Made by a program: the position numbers and the translations under genes | Origin: Alphaproteobacteria bacterium | GTDB lineage: Bacteria; Pseudomonadota; Alphaproteobacteria; UBA6615 | Direction of reading: 5' to 3' | DNA length: 64,000 bases | Assembly: GCA_021774575.1 (NCBI GenBank) | Contig: JAJFIX010000031.1 | Coordinates: 340,264-404,263, forward strand | In this document: in pieces, positions 1 through 7,855 of the stretch | Numbering within the stretch: the stretch's first letter is position 1 | Layout: each line of letters opens with the position of its first letter | The notes under the pieces: model-generated | What the model was told of the DNA's origin: nothing | Databases searched by the model: none | What the model saw: the letters and a program-made list of their open reading frames with translations, nothing else

Positions 1-252
1 GCCGATGACCTTGATTGCCAGCAGTGCGGACGCATAAATCGATAGGAGCGCCGAGAGGCCGGCGACGGTGAGAACCGCCCAGGTGAATGATCCAGTCGCG
101 ACGCCGAGAGCGAGCGCCACGCCTGAAGACCGCCCGACGCTCATGGACGTGCCGAGCACAGCAAGTATGTTGGGACCCGGGCTGGCAATAGCTAGGAGGA
201 AGGCGGAATATGCGAGTAAAATACCGGGCAAATACATAGCGAAATCTTGCAT
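1..252 (-). CDS. LysE/RhtB family exporter, C-terminus cut by window edge
   Basis: The first 84 codons of a LysE/RhtB amino-acid exporter read leftward off the window. They begin at an ATG preceded by a good ribosome binding site (AGAGGAAG). The translation is strongly hydrophobic and carries the family signature SPGPN at residues 24-28, followed by a Gly-rich loop (SVGRSSGVALALGVATG). Members have about six membrane segments and about 200 residues and export amino acids or related metabolites from the cytoplasm. The substrate cannot be told from this fragment. A second family member lies nearby at 1799-2401 and a third at 48080-48703. Confidence 0.85.
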   Translation of the reverse strand, partial: MQDFAMYLPGILLAYSAFLLAIASPGPNILAVLGTSMSVGRSSGVALALGVATGSFTWAVLTVAGLSALLSIYASALLAIKVIG

Positions 253-620
253 GACGAACTTCCTCTGTGCAAATAAATGTTCATGCATTGTTCCATGCGT
301 TCAATGCGGAGGCAACCCTCCGAAAGAATATCAATTTTCCCTATAAGCCACAGTCTGCCCAAAATTTCGACCGCAGATTTTGATTTAAAACGGCCAAGTC
401 GTCAGATTTCGATTTAGCGTGCTGCTCCACCTTTTACAGCCACATCATGTATGCTATTTTCTTTTTTACCTATCCATGTGCGGCTAGGGTTCCGTCGCTT
501 TGCGAGCTGGACCGAGCGCCGTTATGAGCCGTGTACGGCAGACACCCGAGGATGAAAAACCCAGAGGGAGTGGAAAGGGCGTGATGGAGCACGCCCTCAC
601 TCCAACTCGTAAGGTTTATC
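253..620. other. Intergenic gap between divergent exporter genes
   Basis: This 368-bp AT-richer gap must hold the promoters of the two divergent exporter genes. No open frame in it looks coding. The only structure seen is a pair of 14-bp near-identical direct repeats (CAGATTTTGATTTA and CAGATTTCGATTTA) at 374-387 and 403-416. No convincing -35/-10 pair was found. Confidence 0.5.
374..416. repeat. Pair of 14-bp direct repeats, 29 bp apart
   Basis: CAGATTTTGATTTA at 374-387 and CAGATTTCGATTTA at 403-416 match at 13 of 14 positions. They lie upstream of the LysE gene starting at 252. They could be tandem regulator sites or chance AT-rich similarity. Confidence 0.35.
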
Positions 621-1478
621 ATGACGTCTCTCGGATTTGCTCTCGTTCTCGCCGCCGCATTTTGCCACGCAACATGGAACTTCTTCGTCAAACGCATCAA
701 CGGCGGACCAGAGCTTGTTTGGCTGTTCTCGGTAATGTCGGTCCTGATATATCTTCCGGTCGCAATCTACATTCTCGCGACGAAACAACCGGCATTTGGT
801 ATCTGGGAAATCATATTTATCGGCGGCAGTGCGATGTTGCATCTGGGGTATTTCCTACTTTTACAAAAAGGCTATCGGAAGGGCGACTTGTCCTTGGTCT
901 ATCCGACCGCTCGCGCGACAGGCCCATTTTTGTCAACCTGTTTTGCCGTTGTTTTTCTTGGTGAGGCTATGACTGCTCAAATAGCGATCGGGGCCATTGT
1001 TGTCATTGTCGGCATTGTCGGCCTAACCGGCGAATCTCGGAGTGGTGCCACAAATATATCCGTATCCATCTTGTTTGGCATCGGAGCAGGTTTATTAATC
1101 GGCAGTTATACGGCGTGGGATGCCTATGCCGTATCTGCCTTGTCGATACCGCCACTTCTACTAGATTACGTATCGAGCGTAGGACGGTCCTTCCTGCTTG
1201 CTCCAATCGCAATGAAACGCATCGAAATGGTCAAAAGTCAGTGGCATGAACATCGAGCAGGCGTCATCGTCATCGCCATCTTCAACCCTCTCGCCTACAT
1301 TCTTGTCCTTTACGCATTGACCTTTACGCCCGTTATGTACGTTGCTCCAACCCGTGAGGTGAGCGTTCTTCTGACGGTTCTCATGGGAAGCATCTTGCTG
1401 GGCGAAGGCAAATTGAAACAGCGATTGGTGTGGGCATCAGTCATTCTTGTCGGCGTTGCACTACTGGCCGCAGCGTGA
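621..1478 (+). CDS. DMT superfamily (EamA-like) transporter
   Basis: This 285-residue protein is hydrophobic throughout, with about ten predicted membrane helices in two halves, as in the drug/metabolite transporter superfamily. The N-terminal helix has a typical small-residue pattern ending in HATWNFFVK (residues 16-24). Each half contains the usual proline/glycine-rich helix breaks. Such proteins export small metabolites across the inner membrane, but the substrate is not predictable here. The ATG at 621 has an AAGG ribosome binding site six bases upstream. The gene stands alone, divergent from the exporter at the window edge and convergent with the next LysE gene. Confidence 0.85.
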   Translation: MTSLGFALVLAAAFCHATWNFFVKRINGGPELVWLFSVMSVLIYLPVAIYILATKQPAFGIWEIIFIGGSAMLHLGYFLLLQKGYRKGDLSLVYPTARATGPFLSTCFAVVFLGEAMTAQIAIGAIVVIVGIVGLTGESRSGATNISVSILFGIGAGLLIGSYTAWDAYAVSALSIPPLLLDYVSSVGRSFLLAPIAMKRIEMVKSQWHEHRAGVIVIAIFNPLAYILVLYALTFTPVMYVAPTREVSVLLTVLMGSILLGEGKLKQRLVWASVILVGVALLAAA

Positions 1479-1798
1479 CCGTTGCGAGAAAATCATGCTG
1501 GAGCAAACAGCCAAAACGAAATTCGGTACTAATCGCAGCGCACACCTGCATTTAACCTAATTCGGATTATGTCGCCTATGGTATTTGGCCATAGCGCGGC
1601 ATCAATATTCCGCAAAGCTGCCCATAGGATACATTATGCGCGAAATCTGTCGGCGCCCCTCCCTGAGAATTTGACCGCGGCTTTTGACCCGTTGCGGACG
1701 TTCGGTGCGACCAATGTCGCCCAATGACGTTTGATTTACGTCCGCAAATGCCTCAAAATGGTCAGTTACAGTCTGAATGATTTCTGCAAGCGATTTCT
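1479..1798. other. Intergenic gap, no gene seen
   Basis: This 320-bp gap lies between two convergent transporter genes. No coding frame or clear terminator hairpin was found. The part around 1655-1760, with its gcggcttttgacccgttg core, looks like intergenic sequence that recurs in other proteobacterial genomes. That impression is from memory only. Confidence 0.4.
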
Positions 1799-2401
1799 TC
1801 AGCGGCTGACGAGCAAGCGAACCCCCAATGCACCCAGAATCACCGCGGCGGTACGGTCGATATAGACCTTTGCTTTGAGGTATCCATTGCTTGCGGATTG
1901 CGTGCTCATACCGAAAGCCAGTGCGGTGTAGAAAAGCATCTCAATAAATAGGTGGTTCAGCACGACAACGACATTATCGATCAAGGTCATGTTCTCGGGG
2001 AAAATCACGACCAGAACTGCTGCGGCAAACAGCACCGATTTGGGATTCAGAACGTTGATAAAAACCCCCTGCGTGAAGGCTTGACGCGCGAGTTTAACCG
2101 GCGCTTCCACTTTGTTTCGTGCGCCCCGCCACATGCCCCAAGCGATATAAAATAAATAGCCAGCGCCCACGAGCTTGGCAACGGCATACGCCCACGGGAC
2201 GAGGTGAAATATTGCTTCCAAACCGAGGAGTGCCATCATTGTCCAGGTCGCCGCCATTAGACCGAGGCCGCACCCGATGGCAATACCGGCTTTTCGGCCT
2301 GTCCCTAGCGACGTCTGAATGGCAACCAATAATGCGGGTCCCGGACTCGCAATGGCAGCGAAAAGAGCGATGTTGAAGGCAATTAGGTGTTCAATGCTCA
2401 T
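1799..2401 (-). CDS. LysE/RhtB family amino-acid exporter
   Basis: A complete 200-residue LysE/RhtB exporter. The family hallmark SPGPALL is at residues 19-25, the second conserved motif NPKS is at 119-122, and about six membrane helices are predicted. Family members pump amino acids or amino-acid derivatives out of the cytoplasm using the proton gradient. The substrate cannot be inferred. The gene is convergent with the DMT transporter, and a tRNA-Leu gene lies 130 bp upstream on the same strand. Confidence 0.88.
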   Translation of the reverse strand: MSIEHLIAFNIALFAAIASPGPALLVAIQTSLGTGRKAGIAIGCGLGLMAATWTMMALLGLEAIFHLVPWAYAVAKLVGAGYLFYIAWGMWRGARNKVEAPVKLARQAFTQGVFINVLNPKSVLFAAAVLVVIFPENMTLIDNVVVVLNHLFIEMLFYTALAFGMSTQSASNGYLKAKVYIDRTAAVILGALGVRLLVSR

Positions 2402-2530
2402 GCCCGTTCAGTCTCGAATTTAGGTTCCGTTGACAATACACAGCGTCGGTGACGGTGACAAAGCTTTGTATACCAACTCGACTCTTTGCGGCTCTATGAC
2501 TGCTTACTTACCATATTCTATATTGTGAGC

Positions 2531-2618
2531 TGGTGCGGCCGGGGAGACTTGAACTCCCACGCGCTTTGAGCGCAACAGATTTTAAGTCTGTCGTGTCTAC
2601 CAATTCCACCACGGCCGC
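2531..2618 (-). tRNA. tRNA-Leu, anticodon TAA
   Basis: On the minus strand the 88-nt sequence folds as a class II tRNA. The acceptor stem GCGGCCG pairs with CGGCCGC, a long variable arm is present, the T-loop is GTTCAAGTC, and the anticodon loop ACTTAAAAT gives TAA. The 3' CCA is encoded (TGG at 2531-2533). It reads UUA codons. Confidence 0.97.
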
Positions 2619-2709
2619 ATAGATACCGGTAGGCGGTTCACAGTCTATGCCATTGCCGGTAAGATTTCGCCAGCAGGTTCTGCCTTAATTTCGAATTTTT
2701 CCGGCTAAT

Positions 2710-2907
2710 TTGGGTGAGTTGGTGTATCAGAGTTTCGACTATTTGCATCTGGTCTATTTGTTGGCATGGCTGATCCTTGTTGCGCCGGCGGCGGCCTATG
2801 TCTTGCGCGACAGGTCCCGGGCTTTGCGCCATGCGGTGCTATGGCTCATCGCCGCTGTGGCGCTGACATATTTTTATAAGAGCTTCGGCTGGCCGTTTGG
2901 CGGTTAG
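2710..2907 (+). CDS. Small two-helix membrane protein, unknown function
   Basis: A short protein (65 residues from a TTG start at 2710, or 61 from the GTG at 2722) made almost entirely of two hydrophobic segments joined by a basic stretch, LRDRSRALRH. The pattern suggests two membrane helices with a cytoplasmic loop. It ends just before the convergent CinA-like gene. I do not recognise it with confidence. The start is uncertain because neither candidate has a well-spaced ribosome binding site. Non-coding status is less likely because the hydrophobic pattern is regular. Confidence 0.5.
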   Translation: MGELVYQSFDYLHLVYLLAWLILVAPAAAYVLRDRSRALRHAVLWLIAAVALTYFYKSFGWPFGG

Positions 2908-2914
2908 GGCAAAA

Positions 2915-3670
2915 CTAGCCCCGGGTCGCGTCTTCGCCCAGGGCATCTAGCCGCTCGCCGAGTGTTGCCACCGCCTCGTCGAGTTTGGCCTCTTCCGGCC
3001 CTCGCAAGACGACGTTTACCCCCGGCTTGCCGTCCTCAAAGAACGGATAGCTGCCGACATCCATGTCGGCATACTCATTTTGCAGTGTGGTCAAAGTCGG
3101 CGCCAAGACGCCTTCGGGAATGAAGGTTGTGACCGTTCGGCTGCTCATCACCGCGCCGCCGACCAGATCGTCGGCAACGGCCTCAAACATTGCCTGCATG
3201 ATTTTTGGAATGCCGGCCATGACAAAGACATTTTCGATGCGAAAACCTGGTGCGGCGCTTACCTCGTTGACGATCAGGCTGGCGCCGTCGGCGACATCGG
3301 CCATTTTGAGCCGGGCCTCGGTCAGCTCGCGGCCGTTGGCTTGGGTAAACTCGGCAATGGCCCGCTCGGCATCTGGATGGCGGACGAGCGAGACCCCAAA
3401 CGCCTTGGCAATGCAGGCCGAGCTGATATCATCATGGGTCGGGCCAATGCCGCCGGTGGTGAAAAGATAGTCATAGTTAGACCGGAGGGTATTCACCGCC
3501 TCGACAATCGCCCCCTCATCATCGGCGACAACCCGGGCCTCGCGCATCTGAATGCCCAACTCGTTCAGCCGCCGCCCGAGATAGGAGAGATTGGCGTCCA
3601 CCGTGCGACCGGACAAGATTTCATTGCCGATCACCAAAGCTGCTGCCGTAACCCGTTTTTCAGTCGCCAT
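2915..3670 (-). CDS. CinA-like molybdopterin-binding-domain protein
   Basis: This 251-residue protein has the MoaB/MogA-type (MoCF_biosynth) fold typical of the N-terminal half of CinA. GNEILSG is at residues 15-21 and the Gly-rich nucleotide/substrate loop TTGGIGPTHDD is at 71-81. Full-length CinA is over 400 residues with a C-terminal nicotinamide-nucleotide amidase domain, which is absent here. This is the short form often annotated as competence/damage-inducible protein A in alphaproteobacteria. In CinA this domain is linked to ADP-ribose pyrophosphatase activity. A role in molybdopterin chemistry is also possible. Confidence 0.88.
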   Translation of the reverse strand: MATEKRVTAAALVIGNEILSGRTVDANLSYLGRRLNELGIQMREARVVADDEGAIVEAVNTLRSNYDYLFTTGGIGPTHDDISSACIAKAFGVSLVRHPDAERAIAEFTQANGRELTEARLKMADVADGASLIVNEVSAAPGFRIENVFVMAGIPKIMQAMFEAVADDLVGGAVMSSRTVTTFIPEGVLAPTLTTLQNEYADMDVGSYPFFEDGKPGVNVVLRGPEEAKLDEAVATLGERLDALGEDATRG

Positions 3671-3715
3671 TCTTTGCCCCCGTTTAAGCCCTATCGACCG
3701 TGATACTTGTCGGCT

Positions 3716-4030
3716 CTATTCAGTGTGGTAGCCGCGTCTATTCATGCACTCATCGACAACATTTTCATAGGTTCGCCGGGGCTCGATATCGTCCACTTCC
3801 TGGAAAAAATCCGTATTTCCGGCGCGCAGACTTTCCGGTCGTCCGGCGCTTATATCCTGGGTAATGTCGTCGTCTTTCTCACTCAATAAATTTGCCTGCC
3901 CCCGGCAGTCGTAGAGGTCGGTGCTCAAATCCTCTTCCGTCGCCCCGTCTCGCACATAATTACTCGAACCGGCGCATGCGGCAAGTGCCAGGGCGCCGAA
4001 GCTAAGTCCAACCAGAGTAATTCGTTTCAT
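3716..4030 (-). CDS. Small predicted lipoprotein, unknown function
   Basis: I place the start at the ATG at 4030, which follows a purine-rich AAGAAGAG site. The 104-residue product then begins with a lipoprotein signal: KR, a hydrophobic stretch, then the lipobox LAAC with Cys19 as the lipidation residue. The remainder is acidic and probably periplasmic, with a Cys pair (YDCRG and ECMNRRG) that could form a disulfide. No known domain is recognised. A 39-residue upstream extension in the same frame lacks a signal and is probably not translated. Confidence 0.7.
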   Translation of the reverse strand: MKRITLVGLSFGALALAACAGSSNYVRDGATEEDLSTDLYDCRGQANLLSEKDDDITQDISAGRPESLRAGNTDFFQEVDDIEPRRTYENVVDECMNRRGYHTE

Positions 4031-4235
4031 CTCTTCTTTTCCCGTTTTCAAAATTATGTTACCCATCCCGCAAACTATACCCAACGCCATGTATCCAATA
4101 GTTGGACGACAAAATGCAGGTTGCAAGACGGGTTGCCAGCGTGCCAATTTAACTCGCGTAGCACGCGTCGGCGCGCCGGGTCAAAACCCTCGACATACTG
4201 AGTTGCTCATTATCAAACTGGCCGCATCTATTTGG

Positions 4236-4263
4236 CCGCGAGAAATTCGCCACGAGAAATTCA
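4236..4263. repeat. 14-bp tandem duplication before sfsA
   Basis: CCGCGAGAAATTCG (4236-4249) is followed directly by CCACGAGAAATTCA (4250-4263), 12 of 14 identical. It ends three bases before the sfsA ATG, so both copies overlap the likely ribosome-binding region. Confidence 0.75.
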
Positions 4264-4266
4264 CAG

Positions 4267-4986
4267 ATGAAATTTCCCGACCCCTTAATTCGCGGCAAGT
4301 TGGTGCGGCGCTATAAGCGCTTTCTTTCTGATATCCAATTGGATGGGGCCCAAGACCCAATCGTCGCCCATTGCGCTAATTCGGGCTCGATGATGGGATT
4401 AGCCGACCCCGGATCGGAGGTTTGGCTGTCTCCGGCCCGGAATCCAAAACGCAAACTCGCCTTCACCTGGGAATTGATCCGGGTCGGGCAAACTTTGGTT
4501 GGCGTCAACCCGGCTTTGGCCAACAAGATCGGCGAGGAGGCAATCCTTGCCGGACGCATCGCACCGCTGGCAGGGTACGAAAAAATAACCCGTGAAGTCC
4601 GCTACGGCGAACGATCGCGCATCGACCTTTTGCTCGAAGACCCGGCAAAAGGGCGCGCCTATGTAGAGATTAAAAGCGTTACTCTGCGCCGGAGCCCAGA
4701 AAATACCCCAGAAAAAACCGCCGAATTTCCCGACGCCGTAACCGCCCGCGGCGCAAAGCATCTGCGTGAACTCACCGACGTCGCCGCCGCTGGGCATCGG
4801 GCGGTCATGCTGTACGTTATACAACGCGGCGATTGCGACGGGTTTCGCATCGCCGATGATATCGACCCAGAGTATGCCGCCGGCCTCGACGCGGCCCGCC
4901 GGGCCGGTGTCGAAACCTATTGCTATCGCACGCGGGTGACAAAGCATGGCATTGACATCTCGGACCGTTTATCTATGTCCGTGTGA
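4267..4986 (+). CDS. sfsA: SfsA family protein
   Basis: A 239-residue SfsA homologue of normal length. Conserved blocks are CANSGSMMGL (residues 36-45) and a nuclease-like core with Asp120 (RIDLLLED) and Glu134-x-Lys136 (YVEIKSVTL). This resembles the PD-(D/E)xK arrangement reported for the family. SfsA in E. coli was named for stimulating maltose utilisation and binds DNA without clear specificity; its biochemical role is unsettled. Here it heads the run sfsA, map, radC, all on the plus strand. Confidence 0.93.
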   Translation: MKFPDPLIRGKLVRRYKRFLSDIQLDGAQDPIVAHCANSGSMMGLADPGSEVWLSPARNPKRKLAFTWELIRVGQTLVGVNPALANKIGEEAILAGRIAPLAGYEKITREVRYGERSRIDLLLEDPAKGRAYVEIKSVTLRRSPENTPEKTAEFPDAVTARGAKHLRELTDVAAAGHRAVMLYVIQRGDCDGFRIADDIDPEYAAGLDAARRAGVETYCYRTRVTKHGIDISDRLSMSV

Positions 4987-5050
4987 CGCGATAGGCATTT
5001 TTATGATTTTCGGCCATCGATCCTTTTGACCAAACAGTGAACGAAAAGCA

Positions 5051-5854
5051 ATGGACCAAACTTCCCCGCCCCGCAACGTCACCCTTCATGGGCCCGAAGA
5101 TTTTGCCGCCATGCGCCGTGCCGGTCAGCTGGCCGCAGAGGTCTTGGACTTCATCACACCTTCAATCCAGCCCGGGGTAACGACGGAAACGATCGACAAG
5201 ATGTGCCATGATTTCATCGTCGATCACGGCGCCTATCCGTCGCCGTTAAATTATCGCGGTTTTCCAAAATCGACATGCACCTCGGTCAATCATGTGGTCT
5301 GCCACGGCATTCCCGGCGACCGCGTTTTAGCTGATGGCGATATCCTAAATCTAGATATTACCGTTACCTTGGACGGGTGGTTTGGCGACACCAGCCGCAT
5401 GTTTTTCATTGGCGAAGTAAAGCGCCTCGCCCAACGGCTGGTTAACACAACATTTGACGCAATGTGGAAAGGGATAGAGGCCGTTCGTCCCGGCGCCACC
5501 CTCGGCGACATCGGCCACGCCATTCAGACCCATGCCGAGGCGGAGCGATTTTCGGTGGTCCGTGACTTTTGCGGCCACGGATTGGGAGAGATATTTCACA
5601 CCGCACCCAGCGTTCTGCATTACGGCGAGCCAGGCCAAGGCATGCGGCTGGAAAAAGGCATGTTTTTTACCATTGAGCCGATGATTAATGCCGGCCGGTT
5701 TGATGTAAAAATTCTTGCCGACGACTGGACCGCAGTGACCCGGGACCGCAGTCTTTCAGCCCAATTCGAGCATTCCCTCGGCGTCACGCAAGACGGTTAC
5801 GAGGTCTTCACCCGCTCGCCAGCCGGGCTTGACCGGCCCCCTTATAATATTTGA
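5051..5854 (+). CDS. map: Type I methionine aminopeptidase
   Basis: This 267-residue enzyme removes the initiator methionine from nascent proteins in the cytoplasm. All expected metal ligands are present: Asp102, Asp113, His176, Glu209 and Glu240. His85 (VCHGIP) is the substrate-binding histidine. Length and ligand spacing match E. coli Map with a small N-terminal shift. It lies 64 bp after sfsA and about 100 bp before the likely radC start, an order common in alphaproteobacteria. Confidence 0.97.
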   Translation: MDQTSPPRNVTLHGPEDFAAMRRAGQLAAEVLDFITPSIQPGVTTETIDKMCHDFIVDHGAYPSPLNYRGFPKSTCTSVNHVVCHGIPGDRVLADGDILNLDITVTLDGWFGDTSRMFFIGEVKRLAQRLVNTTFDAMWKGIEAVRPGATLGDIGHAIQTHAEAERFSVVRDFCGHGLGEIFHTAPSVLHYGEPGQGMRLEKGMFFTIEPMINAGRFDVKILADDWTAVTRDRSLSAQFEHSLGVTQDGYEVFTRSPAGLDRPPYNI

Positions 5855-5952
5855 CCTTCCCTATAATTGCGCTGCATTGGCGAGCAACCTCGCCGCGTGT
5901 TAGAATAGGTTTTATTCGCGTAAATTTTGTTGAGTTAGTGGCGCACCTAAAT

Positions 5953-6633
5953 ATGTCAGAAAATCCTCAAAAACTTGGCCACCGGGCTCGGCTCCGGGAA
6001 CGCTTCCTGCGCGACGCGGGCGCTGCAATGCCTGATTATGAGTTACTGGAATTGATTCTCACCCAGGCCCAACCCCGTGCCGACACCAAGCCCCAAGCCA
6101 AAGAGTTAATTAAACGCTTTGGGGACCTCGCCGGTGTGATTAGCGCCGAACCGCGCGAACTTTCCAGTATTTCAGGTGTTGGCGAAGCCGCGATCGTCGC
6201 CCTGAAAGCGGCGCGTGAGGCAGGACTGCGCCTCGCCCGCAAATCGATTAGCGATCGGCCCATTTTGAGTGCCTGGGATCAGGTACAAGCCTATTGCCGG
6301 GCGGCGCTCGCCTACGAAAAAACCGAACAATTTCACCTGTTATTCCTCGACCGAAAAAATTGCCTCATCGCCGACGAGGTCCAGCAGCGCGGAACCATTG
6401 ACCACACCCCGGTCTACCCCCGCGAAGTGGTCAAACGGGCCCTTGAGCTCGGTGCCACGGCTTTGATTATGGTGCACAACCACCCGTCCGGCGACCCCAC
6501 ACCCAGTACCGATGATATTGAAATCACCCAAGCGGTCATTGAAGCCGCGGCACCGCTCAACATTATCGTTCACGACCATTTGGTCATCGGCCGCAACGGC
6601 GAATCAAGCCTTCGAGGGCTGGGCTTAATGTAG
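5953..6633 (+). CDS. radC: RadC family JAB/MPN-domain protein
   Basis: A 226-residue protein with helix-hairpin-helix-like repeats at roughly residues 55-95 (ISGVGEAA) and a C-terminal JAB/MPN metalloprotease-like domain. The JAMM residues are complete: Glu125, His175-x-His177 in VHNHPSGDP, and Asp188. The frame is open back to 5851, overlapping the end of map, but the ATG at 5953 gives the usual RadC N-terminus (GHRARLRERFL). Despite its name, a direct role in DNA repair has been questioned. It is often linked to recombination or mobile elements, but here it sits in a housekeeping context. Confidence 0.93.
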   Translation: MSENPQKLGHRARLRERFLRDAGAAMPDYELLELILTQAQPRADTKPQAKELIKRFGDLAGVISAEPRELSSISGVGEAAIVALKAAREAGLRLARKSISDRPILSAWDQVQAYCRAALAYEKTEQFHLLFLDRKNCLIADEVQQRGTIDHTPVYPREVVKRALELGATALIMVHNHPSGDPTPSTDDIEITQAVIEAAAPLNIIVHDHLVIGRNGESSLRGLGLM

Positions 6634-6649
6634 AGCCAATTCCGTAAGC

Positions 6650-7003
6650 TCAGCGCCGCAAAATTCGTGTCACCAGAAGGCCCAGCGCCGCCGCGCCAAT
6701 GAGTGCTAGGGCAAATGTCTTCCCCTTGATCCTGTCCCGACGCACACGAATTCCTTCGGCTTCCAGCACCGCGACCGTTTCATCCGCCTTGGTGATAATA
6801 TCTCCGGTTTCAATTTCCAAAGCCCTCGCCGTCCGGCCGAGCTGATCGACGGTCAAGGCCGATCTGCCCGTTTCTATCCGTGACCATGTTGATTGCCCAA
6901 CCCCCGCCGCAGCCGCAAGGTCGGCCTGGCGAATGCCTTTGTCTTGGCGCAAAAAGACAAGCACCTGGCCAACAATGGCGGCATAGGTCGTTTCCGTCGC
7001 CAT
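6650..7003 (-). CDS. XRE-type HTH protein with C-terminal membrane anchor
   Basis: Read from the ATG at 7003, the product is 117 residues. An XRE/Cro-type helix-turn-helix (about residues 8-65) contains the recognition-helix segment GVGQSTWSRIETG. A short linker follows, then one hydrophobic segment (about 96-113) and a basic tail, RILRR. Such a layout implies a DNA-binding protein tethered to the inner membrane. The frame stays open to 7174, but the extra N-terminus is Gly/Ser/Pro-rich and contains a 12-bp duplication, so I prefer the shorter start. It is divergent from the LRAT-like gene at 7301, and the intergenic space contains an inverted repeat. The regulatory target is unknown. Confidence 0.75.
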   Translation of the reverse strand: MATETTYAAIVGQVLVFLRQDKGIRQADLAAAAGVGQSTWSRIETGRSALTVDQLGRTARALEIETGDIITKADETVAVLEAEGIRVRRDRIKGKTFALALIGAAALGLLVTRILRR

Positions 7004-7081
7004 CGCGCCAACCGACAGTCCGTCGGGAGACAAAGCCCCCGGTTCGGGAAAACTTGGAGAAGAATTCCCGCCTCCGCCACC

Positions 7082-7105
7082 CCTGTCGCCACTCCTGTCG
7101 CCACC
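7082..7105. repeat. 12-bp tandem duplication
   Basis: CCTGTCGCCACT (7082-7093) is followed directly by CCTGTCGCCACC (7094-7105), 11 of 12 identical. It lies upstream of the preferred start of the XRE-type gene. Confidence 0.75.
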
Positions 7106-7229
7106 CAGTGACGGTTCACGTTTACCAGCAATCATCACCGCCCCCAGAATTAAACCGAGCATTGTAAAAGGCAAGTAGGTAAATTACAGCTCGTTAAACA
7201 GCGCATTGCTCAGCTTGACAGCATCCATC

Positions 7230-7252
7230 ATATATGCGCAACGTGCATATAT
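7230..7252. promoter_or_regulatory. Inverted repeat, candidate operator for divergent pair
   Basis: ATATATGC (7230-7237) and GCATATAT (7245-7252) are perfect 8-bp arms around a 7-bp spacer. The repeat lies 48 bp before the LRAT-like start codon and upstream of the divergent XRE-type gene. A consensus -35 hexamer TTGACA is at 7215-7220, but no -10 sits at a proper distance. The operator role is inference. Confidence 0.45.
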
Positions 7253-7300
7253 CTATAGAATTGAAATCACCGCAAGATTTTATTATAGGAAAATTACCGC

Positions 7301-7846
7301 ATGTCAGGTCACGACAAATTACGCACGAACATGTCGGCCAAACGCAACTGGGGCTTAAAAGCCAGTGCGCCAGACCAGCCAACGCCACAGGCTGCACCAA
7401 GCCACGCTACAATTGGGTTCTCGACGGACCTGCCCTACCCACCCGGCGCAATATTGGCCACTGACCGAGGGTTTTTTACCCATTACGGTATTGCCGGTGA
7501 TAGCCGCGTCGCGGGGGAACAAAGCGTCATCTCTTGTTCCCGCCGTCGACGCGGTTGTGCAGAAGAAAGCCTTAGCGCCTTTGCCAACGGAACCAGAGTA
7601 ACTTGTCATGGGTTGATCGGGAACCTTGCCCCCTTTGACATTCTGGCCCGCGCGCGGGCCGACATTGGATCAACGTGGCATCTTATGACCGACAATTGCG
7701 AGCATCACGTCACCCGTGCCTGTGGCCTGAAACCGAAAAGCCCACAAATACGCCGTGCCGCCGCAGGAACGATGGCGATTGCTGTGCTCGCCCTCGTTCC
7801 CGGCTTGCGGCTGGCGCTGCTCAAGGCTGCAGCCACCGGCGTATAG
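7301..7846 (+). CDS. LRAT-domain (NlpC/P60-like) protein with C-terminal anchor
   Basis: This 181-residue protein fits the LRAT/H-rev107 branch of the NlpC/P60 papain-like fold. An opening strand (YPPGAILATDRG) leads to the catalytic His in THYGIAGD (His61). The family box around the nucleophile is DNCEHHV, with Cys133 as the predicted catalytic residue. His before Cys is the permuted order known for LRAT proteins, which act as acyltransferases or phospholipases on lipids. Residues about 155-178 form a hydrophobic tail that could anchor it in the membrane, as in mammalian HRASLS proteins. An AGGA site precedes the ATG at 7301. Substrate and physiological role are unknown. Confidence 0.75.
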   Translation: MSGHDKLRTNMSAKRNWGLKASAPDQPTPQAAPSHATIGFSTDLPYPPGAILATDRGFFTHYGIAGDSRVAGEQSVISCSRRRRGCAEESLSAFANGTRVTCHGLIGNLAPFDILARARADIGSTWHLMTDNCEHHVTRACGLKPKSPQIRRAAAGTMAIAVLALVPGLRLALLKAAATGV

Positions 7847-7855
7847 CCTCTTTTT

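Noticed and set aside
500-964. Open frame of 154 residues overlapping the DMT transporter
   Set aside because: It is Arg/Ser-rich, lacks a domain and lies out of frame with a clear membrane protein; it is a shadow frame.
7215-7252. TTGACA as the -35 of the LRAT-like gene promoter
   Set aside because: No -10 hexamer lies 16-18 bp downstream, so only the inverted repeat is reported.
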